A DNA stretch of 64,000 bases from an uncultured Clostridia bacterium (GTDB lineage Bacteria; Bacillota; Clostridia; UBA1381): assembly GCA_934476075.1 (NCBI GenBank), contig CAKSNH010000014.1, positions 12,691 through 76,690 of the forward strand, given 5' to 3'. The position numbers and the translations under genes were made by a program. The notes below the pieces were generated by a model. The model saw only the letters and a program-made list of their open reading frames with translations, was not told where the DNA came from and made no database searches. Of the stretch, positions 35,745 through 42,465 are shown piece by piece. The first letter of the stretch is position 1; each line of letters begins with the position of its first letter.

Positions 35745-35851
35745 TAGTTTTGTAAAGGCAAAGAAAAATTTAATTGTCTATATTGTAATAAACTGTTACT
35801 AACAGAGCAATATTGCAAAAAACATTTATCAAATTTGGAAGGGGACTAATT

Positions 35852-36643
35852 ATGAATAACACAATTAACGTACTTATCGCTGATGATTTTCAATCATTTT
35901 CCGCAGACCTGTCAGACTACCTAAGTTCACAAAGCGACTTTACCGTAATCGGTCAAGCATATGACGGTATGGACGCATACGAAAAAATCCTTCAATACAC
36001 TCCCGATGTAGTAATACTTGATGTTTTTATGCCGGGACTTGACGGCTTGTCAATCCTCAAAAAACTTCAAGCCGCCGACCTCCCGAAAAAGCCGACTTGC
36101 ATACTTACATCTGTGTCAGGCTCTGCAAATATCATGAATACAGCCCTTTCACTGGGTGCTGCTTATTATGTTCTTAAACCAATCAGCGAACTTGCACTTT
36201 TTGCCGATTTGGTACGCGATTTTGCCCGTTCGGGACAAGATATAAAAGCCGTTCCGACAGTAAAAACCCCCGCCGTATTACCAAAGCCGAAAAACTTTGA
36301 TTTAGAGTCAATCGTAACCAACTTCATACATGAACTCGGTGTACCTGCACACATAAAAGGCTATCAATATATCCGAACAGCCATAATGATGGTCACCGAA
36401 AATATGGAAATGATAAACTACATCACAAAGCAGCTCTACCCTACCATTGCAAAGCAATATGCCACAACATCAAGCCGTGTAGAGCGTGCAATCCGCCATT
36501 CGATTGAAGTTGCATGGAGCAGAGGAAAGCCGGAAACCATGAATGAAATCTTCGGATATACAATCCATACCGGCAAAGGCAAGCCGACAAATTCCGAGTT
36601 TATCGCAATGGTGGCTGACAGAATTCGTCTGCAAATTAAATGA
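35852..36643 (+). CDS. spo0A: Sporulation master regulator Spo0A
   Basis: 263 residues from the ATG at 35852 (GGAAGGGG site); an upstream alternative lacks one. The receiver domain has the acidic pair in IADDFQ, phosphoacceptor Asp in VVILDVFMPGLDG, Ser/Thr in LTSVSG and Lys in YVLKP. The C-terminal Spo0A domain has HELGVPAHIKGYQYIRTA and SSRVERAIRHSIEVAWSRG, whose recognition helix binds TGTCGAA boxes. Phosphorylated by a kinase or relay, it starts sporulation. Its presence marks a spore-forming lineage. Confidence 0.98.
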   Translation: MNNTINVLIADDFQSFSADLSDYLSSQSDFTVIGQAYDGMDAYEKILQYTPDVVILDVFMPGLDGLSILKKLQAADLPKKPTCILTSVSGSANIMNTALSLGAAYYVLKPISELALFADLVRDFARSGQDIKAVPTVKTPAVLPKPKNFDLESIVTNFIHELGVPAHIKGYQYIRTAIMMVTENMEMINYITKQLYPTIAKQYATTSSRVERAIRHSIEVAWSRGKPETMNEIFGYTIHTGKGKPTNSEFIAMVADRIRLQIK

Positions 36644-36687
36644 GCGTAACTTTTATAAGGCAGTCTATACACAAAAGCATGGGCTGC

Positions 36688-36789
36688 TTTTTTAATTTGT
36701 AGGAAATTGAGTAAAACGCAATGATGAAAAATCAAAAATACTACCTTATTCCCATGCTCGCAAGCGGTGTTTCTATCAAAAGCTTTTTT
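36688..36789 (+). repeat. Dispersed three-hairpin 3' element, copy C
   Basis: Plus-strand sense copy, 45 bases after the spo0A stop: TTTTTTAATTTGTAGGAAAT, degenerate GAGTAAAACGCAAT hairpin, conserved linker AATCAAAAATACTACCTTATTCC, CGCTTGCGAG-type hairpin region and final GTTTCTATCAAAAGCTTTTTT. The stems are weaker than in the other copies. It may be the spo0A 3' end. A copy in the opposite direction (D) lies beyond the next gene. Confidence 0.8.
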
Positions 36790-36860
36790 AATTGAATTAT
36801 AAAAATTATTATATTTTTCTGATTTTGGGAATAATAATATTGCATTAAAGAAAATATGGA

Positions 36861-37232
36861 ATGGTGAATATGGAAAAGCTAAAAATATTTTTGATTGGCG
36901 CAATAGGATACAGCATAATAGAAATTCTATGGCGAGGGTATACACATTGGACGATGGGTCTGACAGGCGGAATTTGCTTTCTGCTGATTTATATGATATT
37001 TACAAAATATAATTATATGCCTATTATAGCAAAATGTCTGCTCGGTACAGCGGTAATTACCACAATGGAATTGATTGTCGGGTGCGTGGTTAATCTTTAT
37101 TTAAAATGGAATGTATGGGATTATTCGGGCTATCACTATCAATTATTCGGACAAATCTGTCTGTTTTACTCGGTTATGTGGTTTTTGCTGTGTATACCTC
37201 TATCGTATTTTATAGATTTTCTGTCAGCTTAA
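36861..37232 (+). CDS. Small membrane protein, CmpB-like putative ABC permease
   Basis: 123 residues with four hydrophobic segments (about 8-26, 32-50, 55-75 and 93-115) and few charges outside the first helix. IGYSIIEILWRGYTHWTMG and GCVVNLYLKWNVWDYS recall the CmpB family of putative transporter permeases. No ATPase partner is nearby; function unknown. The start may also be the ATG at 36870; neither has a good ribosome site. Copies C and D of the dispersed element bracket it in opposite directions. Confidence 0.75.
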   Translation: MVNMEKLKIFLIGAIGYSIIEILWRGYTHWTMGLTGGICFLLIYMIFTKYNYMPIIAKCLLGTAVITTMELIVGCVVNLYLKWNVWDYSGYHYQLFGQICLFYSVMWFLLCIPLSYFIDFLSA

Positions 37233-37242
37233 TTATTGCAAT

Positions 37243-37345
37243 AAAAAAGCTTTTGATTAAAAGCTCCGCCTGCGGGTGTAGGAATAATGTAGCATTTTTG
37301 ATTTTCCGTCATTGCGTTTTTACGCAATTTCCTACAAATTAAAAA
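37243..37345 (-). repeat. Dispersed three-hairpin 3' element, copy D
   Basis: Minus-strand sense copy, about 42 bases 3' of the glyoxalase gene and after that gene's own terminator. It keeps ATTGCGT/ACGCAAT, linker ATCAAAAATGCTACATTATTCC, the imperfect CACCCGCAGGCGG hairpin and AGCTTTT-AATC-AAAAGCT plus six Ts. It lies 11 bases after the convergent CmpB-like stop. Confidence 0.85.
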
Positions 37346-37376
37346 AAACACATTCAGTGCATAACCGAATGTGTTT
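37341..37376 (-). terminator. Terminator of the glyoxalase gene
   Basis: A 10-bp stem AAACACATTC with GAATGTGTTT and eight following Ts on the minus strand, 11 bases after the stop. The T-run merges with copy D. Confidence 0.85.
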
Positions 37377-37386
37377 ACATATAAAA

Positions 37387-37758
37387 TTATTTTTTCGCCG
37401 GAATAACTTCAAGCCAATATCCGTCGGGGTCAGAAATAAAGTAAATACCCATCTTAGGATTTTCAAAACATACGCAGTCCATTTCTTTATGTTTCTTTAA
37501 CGCAGCGTCAAAATCTTCAACGGTAAATGCGATATGTATTTCATTGTCACCAAGATTATACGGTCTTTCCCAATCACGAAGCCATGTAAGTTCCAACTTA
37601 TACGGACTTTTGCCATCGGTTAAATACACAATAATAAATTCTCCGCTTTCGGGAGTAATTCTCGACTCCTCAACAAGACCTAACGCATCTTTATAAAATT
37701 TCAGACTTTTGTCAAGGTCATAAACATTTAAGTTGCTGTGTGCAAAAGTAAAATTCAT
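37387..37758 (-). CDS. gloA: Lactoylglutathione lyase-like (glyoxalase I, VOC family)
   Basis: 123 residues. Four metal-ligand positions of glyoxalase I are kept: His in FAHSNLNV, Glu in YKLELTW, His in EIHIAFTV and Glu in YWLEVIP. The enzyme isomerises the hemithioacetal of methylglyoxal. In bacteria without glutathione the thiol may be bacillithiol or another. It lies 17 bases after an Rrf2 regulator gene, so it may be redox-controlled. Confidence 0.88.
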   Translation of the reverse strand: MNFTFAHSNLNVYDLDKSLKFYKDALGLVEESRITPESGEFIIVYLTDGKSPYKLELTWLRDWERPYNLGDNEIHIAFTVEDFDAALKKHKEMDCVCFENPKMGIYFISDPDGYWLEVIPAKK

Positions 37759-37774
37759 AATTTTAATCTCCCAA

Positions 37775-38176
37775 TTAAATTTTTTCGTTAATAATCATAT
37801 TAAAATCTATTTTTCCGAGTTCTTCGGCAAATTGTTTTTGTACTCTCAGCAAACGTTTTTGAATTTGACAGTCACCAACATTTTTGCATATCTCAGGTTC
37901 TGAAATACAGCGATTAATCGCAATCGGACCGTCAATTATTTCAATAATCTGCTTAAAAGTAATCTCATTAGGTTTCCTTTTCAATATATATCCACCGTTC
38001 ACACCTCTGTAAGATTTAACAATATCTGCCTGTACCAGTTTCCGCAGAATTTTCAGCGTAAAACGATAAGGAATTAGTTTTTGTTCTGAAATTTGCTTCG
38101 CTTCAATCTGTTTTTTTTCAGAACAAAGCATAGCGACTATACGCAGTGCATAGTCAGCTTCTCTTGTAATTTTCAT
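37775..38176 (-). CDS. Rrf2-family transcriptional regulator
   Basis: 133 residues. A winged helix (MKITREADYALRIVAML, then YRGVNGGYILKRKPNEIT) is followed by three cysteines in RCISEPEICKNVGDCQ, the [2Fe-2S] ligands of IscR/NsrR types. Rrf2 proteins sense iron-sulfur status, NO, cysteine or redox stress. Its promoter has a large palindrome at the transcript start, so autorepression is likely. It shares a transcript with the glyoxalase. Confidence 0.92.
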   Translation of the reverse strand: MKITREADYALRIVAMLCSEKKQIEAKQISEQKLIPYRFTLKILRKLVQADIVKSYRGVNGGYILKRKPNEITFKQIIEIIDGPIAINRCISEPEICKNVGDCQIQKRLLRVQKQFAEELGKIDFNMIINEKI

Positions 38177-38202
38177 CGTTAGTCGTCCCCTATATCACAT
38201 AC

Positions 38203-38257
38203 AATATTAGTGCAGTTGCACCAATATTATTTTAACGTTAATACAAGGTAAAGTCAA
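38203..38257 (-). promoter_or_regulatory. Promoter and palindromic operator of the Rrf2-glyoxalase operon
   Basis: TTGACT (38252-38257), 17 bases and TAAAAT (38229-38234) on the minus strand are followed directly by a 26-bp palindrome (38203-38228): AATATT, 1 base, GTGCA, 2 bases, TGCAC, 1 base, AATATT. A repressor there would block the start site. Confidence 0.8.
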
Positions 38258-38308
38258 TAGATTTTTACTAATTTCAGTAAAAAAATACTGTAAAAAATTT
38301 GTCAAACC

Positions 38309-39175
38309 CTATAACTGACAGCGTTCGTATGCTTTTTGCATATACAAAGCGTCCTCGGTTTGAGTGCCGGCGGACTCGCAGATAAACGTAGGTGTTAAGT
38401 TCTTTTTGCAAATCAATTCCGCAAGCGGTTCAAAGAACGGACCAAACTCTTTGTCCTCAAAAGTAAGATGACGTTTTTCGCCGCCTTTTGTGTATTCGAT
38501 ATGGCTGAAATGGCTGTGAAATACTTTTGTGCGGTCAATACCGATTTCATTAATCATCGTATCTATAATTTCCTCATACGCCTCTTTGGAATTTACACCG
38601 CCTAATGTGCGTGCATTTAAGTGCCCAAAATCAATGGTAGGCAAAAATCGGTCATCAAGCTTGCAAAGTTCCATGACTTCCTGTAAATTGCCCAGCTGAT
38701 TGATTTTACCCATAGTTTCAATGCAGAAATGTATATCCGAAAAACCGCACTCGTCCGCCTCTTTCTGAGCCATAGGCAGAGTTATTTTAGCAAGTGCAAG
38801 AGCCTCCTCACGAGTCATTTTCCCCAACGCACCGCTATGGATAACTATTCTGTCCGCACCCATAAATTTTGCGGCTTTCAGGCTTTGCATAATATAATCA
38901 ATGCTTTTAACCCTCTTTTCTTCCTCAGGCGTTGCAAGATTTATAAAATACGGTGTATGCAGACTTAATGCAATATTATGTTTTGCGGCACTGTCACCGA
39001 TTTTCTTTGCGGTAGCCTCACCCACACGCACACCGTTGCCGCATTGATATTCATATGCGGTAAGCCCCTGCGACGACAAAAATTCGGGCATTTGTTCCGA
39101 TGCTTTAAATCCTGCCGCATAAAAACTTTCTCCGTTACCGGCAGGTCCGAAAAGCGGTTTTAAATTACGTTCCAT
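38309..39175 (-). CDS. nfo: Endonuclease IV family protein
   Basis: 288 residues of a xylose-isomerase-like TIM barrel. Zinc-ligand positions appear in order: LSLHTPYFIN, VIHSGALG, CIETMGK, TIDFGHLNAR, HSHFSHIEY and FICESAG. Endonuclease IV cuts DNA 5' to abasic sites. Some homologues are sugar isomerases, so the nuclease call is likely but not certain. A GGAGG site precedes the ATG. Confidence 0.88.
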   Translation of the reverse strand: MERNLKPLFGPAGNGESFYAAGFKASEQMPEFLSSQGLTAYEYQCGNGVRVGEATAKKIGDSAAKHNIALSLHTPYFINLATPEEEKRVKSIDYIMQSLKAAKFMGADRIVIHSGALGKMTREEALALAKITLPMAQKEADECGFSDIHFCIETMGKINQLGNLQEVMELCKLDDRFLPTIDFGHLNARTLGGVNSKEAYEEIIDTMINEIGIDRTKVFHSHFSHIEYTKGGEKRHLTFEDKEFGPFFEPLAELICKKNLTPTFICESAGTQTEDALYMQKAYERCQL

Positions 39176-39688
39176 TTAATTTTCCTCCTTGTGCAATTCA
39201 TATATAGTTTTTGCAACATCATATGGAGTATACTCTTTTTTGATAACAATTTTGTGGTCACAATTTGCATAGAAAGGCAGTCTTTTTTCAAAGCGCTCTT
39301 TTATCTCGTCAATATTTTGACCTTTCATAAGAGGACGTGTTTTAGCCGCCTCGGCTACACGCTCCGCAATCAAAGAAAAATCGGGTGCAAGATTATATAT
39401 AACGCCTGTTTTGCGTAAAATGTCAATATTTTCACTTCTTAATACAGCACCTCCGCCTGTTGCGATAACCGCATTTTGATATTGTGCTGCTTTGCGGACA
39501 GCATTTGTTTCAACATCTCTGAAATATGCCTCTCCGTTGACGGCAAAAATAGTGTTTATATCTCGCTTTTCCATATCAACAACAATCTCGTCGGTATCAA
39601 CATATTTAAGCCCGTAAACCTCTGCAATAGCTTTGCTTATCATTGTTTTTCCCGATGCCATAAATCCTGTCAAAACAATATTTTTCAT
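39176..39688 (-). CDS. aroK: Shikimate kinase
   Basis: 170 residues. P-loop GFMASGKTMISKAIAE, shikimate-binding YVDTDE, TGGGAVLR and the lid region AAKTRPLMKG. It forms shikimate-3-phosphate. It overlaps aroE by 4 bases. Confidence 0.95.
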   Translation of the reverse strand: MKNIVLTGFMASGKTMISKAIAEVYGLKYVDTDEIVVDMEKRDINTIFAVNGEAYFRDVETNAVRKAAQYQNAVIATGGGAVLRSENIDILRKTGVIYNLAPDFSLIAERVAEAAKTRPLMKGQNIDEIKERFEKRLPFYANCDHKIVIKKEYTPYDVAKTIYELHKEEN

Positions 39689-40524
39689 CTGCCGAATACC
39701 TCTTTTGCAACTTTGTCATACATATCATCAGGCAATTTAACCCCGGTAAAATGTTCATATGCAATCAATCCCTGATAAATAAGCATACCCAATCCATTCA
39801 TTATTTTTGCTCCGTTTTGTTCGGCACGCTGTAAAAACAATGTTTTCTCAGGGTTGTAAATCATATCCGCAGCAGCTGTATTTTCATCAATGAACGACAT
39901 ATCTTCAATCGGGCATTTGTCAAGCTGCGGAGCCATTCCGGCAGATGTAGTATTGATTACAACATCATAATGATTAAGCGTTTTTTCGGTTTGGATTGTA
40001 AAGCCGATAACATCTTTAACATATTCGGCAAGGGCAACCGCTTTTTCTTTTGTACGGTTTACAACAGTAACACTCTTTGCACCTTCCATAGCCAAAAGCA
40101 TGGCTACCGGTCTTGATGCACCGCCCGCACCTAAAATAAGAATATCCTTATCCTTTACCGTGATGCCGTTGTGCAAAAGCGAATGATAAAATCCGTGAGC
40201 ATCGGTGTTGTAACCGTAAAGTTTTCCGTCACGATTTACCACGGTATTGACCGAATTAAATTTTTGTGCCTCGTCCGATATAACATCAAGATACTGCATT
40301 ACCGCATTTTTATGCGGAGCAGTGATATTCAAACCGGCAATATTCATTGCACGCACACCTTTTATTGCATCTTCAAGATTTTGCGGTTCAACTTCAAGTG
40401 CGGTATATATGTAATTTAGCCCCATTTGCTCGGATATAAACGTGTGCATTTGAGGCGAAAAGCTGTGCTCCACCGGATAACCCAATATTGCAAGCTGTTT
40501 TGTATGTCCGTTAATATTAATCAT
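39685..40524 (-). CDS. aroE: Shikimate dehydrogenase
   Basis: 279 residues. Substrate domain with GYPVEHSFSPQMH and NITAPHKNAVM (catalytic Lys); Rossmann domain with ILGAGGASRPVAMLLAME and the NRTKEKA NADP motif. It reduces 3-dehydroshikimate. Adjacent to aroK. Confidence 0.95.
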   Translation of the reverse strand: MININGHTKQLAILGYPVEHSFSPQMHTFISEQMGLNYIYTALEVEPQNLEDAIKGVRAMNIAGLNITAPHKNAVMQYLDVISDEAQKFNSVNTVVNRDGKLYGYNTDAHGFYHSLLHNGITVKDKDILILGAGGASRPVAMLLAMEGAKSVTVVNRTKEKAVALAEYVKDVIGFTIQTEKTLNHYDVVINTTSAGMAPQLDKCPIEDMSFIDENTAAADMIYNPEKTLFLQRAEQNGAKIMNGLGMLIYQGLIAYEHFTGVKLPDDMYDKVAKEVFGR

Positions 40525-40527
40525 TAT

Positions 40528-41025
40528 TTATCTCCTGTTATCTAATTTTCTCAATATTTTCTTTTCAAGATTTCGTTTAAATTTAAAGAAAAGATTTTCC
40601 TTGTTTTCAATAGGTTCAACCAAAATAGTTGTCATTTTCATGCGGTTTCCGCACCATACGTCCGTAAAAAGCTGGTCACCGATAATAGCTGAATTTGAAG
40701 GCAGAGCATGAATAGTATCCAATGCCTGACGCAGCCGTCTTGTCAGCGGTTTTGCCGCACGATGACGTGTATGAAGTTTTAAATCACTGTTAAATGTTTC
40801 AACACGGCGTCTGTTATTGTTTGAAACCAAGCATACATTAATACCTTCCTCACGCAGATTATTTATAAACCTCACCGCTGTATCGGTAGGCTTTGCGACT
40901 GTATATGGCACAAGAGTATTGTCTATATCCAAAATGACATTCTTTATATGATGTTTTTTGAAAAAATCGATTTTTATATCAGCAATAGAATTAAATCTGT
41001 ACTGCGGATAAAATTTTTCTAACAT
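40528..41025 (-). CDS. YqeG-family HAD IIIA phosphatase
   Basis: 165 residues. HAD motif I is NVILDIDNTLVPYTVAKP and motif IV is AIIGDQLFTDVWCGNRMKM. Relatives (YqeG, mitochondrial PGP phosphatase GEP4) act on phosphatidylglycerophosphate or phosphoserine; the substrate here is not known. It ends 3 bases before aroE. Confidence 0.9.
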   Translation of the reverse strand: MLEKFYPQYRFNSIADIKIDFFKKHHIKNVILDIDNTLVPYTVAKPTDTAVRFINNLREEGINVCLVSNNNRRRVETFNSDLKLHTRHRAAKPLTRRLRQALDTIHALPSNSAIIGDQLFTDVWCGNRMKMTTILVEPIENKENLFFKFKRNLEKKILRKLDNRR

Positions 41026-41041
41026 AATTATACTCCGTTTT

Positions 41042-41575
41042 CTATCCTAAAATATTTTTTGCTTTCAAAATAGCGATTGCCGTTTTTGCATCGTTTATCT
41101 TATTTTCCATAACCATTTTCACAAGCTCGTCAAGAGGCATTGTGTGGACGTCCAAAAACTCGTCTTCATCAAGATGCTGATGAGTTTTCACAAGGTCTGT
41201 GGCAAGATATATATGTATTTTTTCAAGACAATATCCTGGTGTAGGATAATAGATACCGAGCGGAACATAATTTTTTGCGGTATAGCCTGTTTCTTCTTCC
41301 AATTCACGTTTTCCGCACTCCAAAGCGTCCTCGCCATAGTTAAGTTTGCCTGCCGGAATTTCAAGGACAATTTCTTCAAACGGCTTGCGGAATTGTGTAA
41401 CCATAAGCACATTTTTATTGTCATCAACAGCAATAATTCCGACACCGCCCGGATGCTCGACAAGCTCACGCGTTGATGTATTGCCGTTAGGCAATGTAAC
41501 GGTATCAACTTTTAAATTTATAATTCTTCCCTCAAAAATACGTTCTGTGGAAATAGTTTTTTCTGTAAAATCCAT
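41042..41575 (-). CDS. nudF: ADP-ribose pyrophosphatase (NUDIX)
   Basis: 177 residues from the ATG at 41575 (the frame also allows 41593; neither has a strong ribosome site). The Nudix box is GKLNYGEDALECGKRELEEE followed by TGY, fitting G-x5-E-x7-REUxEExGU. It hydrolyses ADP-ribose and related nucleoside diphosphate sugars. First gene of the nudF-yqeG-aroE-aroK-nfo run. Confidence 0.92.
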   Translation of the reverse strand: MDFTEKTISTERIFEGRIINLKVDTVTLPNGNTSTRELVEHPGGVGIIAVDDNKNVLMVTQFRKPFEEIVLEIPAGKLNYGEDALECGKRELEEETGYTAKNYVPLGIYYPTPGYCLEKIHIYLATDLVKTHQHLDEDEFLDVHTMPLDELVKMVMENKINDAKTAIAILKAKNILG

Positions 41576-41612
41576 TTTAATCACATCTTTCAATTAAATT
41601 ATACTTGGTTTT

Positions 41613-41641
41613 ATTATACACTATATTTAAAAATCATACAA
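41613..41641 (-). promoter_or_regulatory. Promoter of the nudF operon
   Basis: TTGTAT (41636-41641), 17 bases and TATAAT (41613-41618) on the minus strand, in the divergent 220-base gap before the Rrf2 gene. Confidence 0.6.
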
Positions 41642-41753
41642 GTATTTTTGTATTGATTTAAAAATGTTAAACACAAATAAAATTTTTTGACCGATTGTGT
41701 AACATATCATTGACAAACCTACAAAACACTTTCTTACAAATAAAATTTTAATA

Positions 41754-41782
41754 TTGATTTCCTACTATTCCTATGGTATAAT
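41754..41782 (+). promoter_or_regulatory. Promoter of the second Rrf2 gene
   Basis: TTGATT (41754-41759), 17 bases and TATAAT (41777-41782). The spacer contains two TTCCTA-like repeats (TTTCCTA and ATTCCTATGG) that may be an operator for the Rrf2 product. Confidence 0.6.
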
Positions 41783-41817
41783 ATTAATTAAAATAATTTA
41801 TACGGAGGAAATGTAAA

Positions 41818-42255
41818 ATGAAAATTTCTACAAAAGGAAGATACGCTTTAAGATTAATGATTGATGTAGCTCAGCATGACGAAAACGGAAATGTTTCAAT
41901 AAAAGATATATCTGCACGCCAAGAAATTTCTATTAAATATCTTGAACAAATTGTAAGTACACTATGTAAAATAGGTTATCTGAAAAGCACACGAGGAGCA
42001 CAGGGCGGTTATCGTCTTACCAAAAATCCCGCAGAATATACTATCGGCGATATTTTGCGTGTAACCGAAGGTCCGCTTAGCCCTATCGCTTGTCTTGATG
42101 ATGAACCAAACCAATGTCCACGCTGTGAAGAATGTGTAACTTTGGACTTTTGGAAAGGTCTTTATAAGGTAATAAACGAATATGTAGACAGTGTTACATT
42201 GGCTGATTTGCTTGAATCTATACAGGATAAAGGTGCTTACGAATTTTATATTTAA
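41818..42255 (+). CDS. Rrf2-family regulator (CymR/IscR-type)
   Basis: 145 residues. Winged helix with KISTKGRYALRLMIDVA and TRGAQGGYRLTKNPAEYT, then Cys in ACLDDEPNQCPRCEECVTLDFW. The four clustered cysteines could ligate an iron-sulfur centre. CymR, which controls sulfur metabolism with cysteine synthase, and IscR are the nearest kinds. The downstream O-acetylhomoserine sulfhydrylase and its leader suggest a sulfur role (inference). An AGGAGG-like CGGAGG site precedes the ATG. Confidence 0.9.
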   Translation: MKISTKGRYALRLMIDVAQHDENGNVSIKDISARQEISIKYLEQIVSTLCKIGYLKSTRGAQGGYRLTKNPAEYTIGDILRVTEGPLSPIACLDDEPNQCPRCEECVTLDFWKGLYKVINEYVDSVTLADLLESIQDKGAYEFYI

Positions 42256-42273
42256 AAAATTTTTAATTTTTTC

Positions 42274-42302
42274 TTGACAAGAATATTTTTTAATGCTATA
42301 AT
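42274..42302 (+). promoter_or_regulatory. Consensus promoter of the leader-metY transcript
   Basis: TTGACA, 17 bases, TATAAT: a perfect sigma-A promoter. The region just after it (about 42310-42345, with GATAGGAAATAAG) shares TAGGAAAT with the promoter of the upstream Rrf2 gene (as TTTCCTA) and may be its operator. Confidence 0.85.
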
Positions 42303-42356
42303 CATATTAATCCGATAGGAAATAAGTAAATACTATGATATGAGAGGTTGATTAAA

Positions 42357-42407
42357 ATGATAACTTCTAAATCTTATTCTATACAAAACGAACGAATGTG
42401 TTTTTAA
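42357..42407 (+). CDS. 16-codon leader peptide before metY
   Basis: A short frame with GAGAGG 8 bases before its ATG encodes MITSKSYSIQNERMCF and stops 58 bases before metY. It lies inside the transcript that starts at the consensus promoter. It carries a Met-Cys pair at residues 14-15, one residue before its end. Position and composition suit a translation-controlled leader that senses methionine or cysteine supply. No attenuator stem was established, and a chance frame is possible. Confidence 0.5.
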   Translation: MITSKSYSIQNERMCF

Positions 42408-42465
42408 TTTCATTGAAAACAATAATTTTAAAATAAACAAGTGAAATAATAAAGGAGAAATTAAA

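Noticed and set aside
36436..36945. 169-residue minus-strand frame
   Set aside because: It runs antisense through spo0A, element copy C and the next gene's start, so it is a shadow.
37312..37500. Plus-strand frame sharing MRFYAISYKLKK with the frame at 12083
   Set aside because: The shared peptide is only a translation of the dispersed element; the rest is antisense to the glyoxalase gene.
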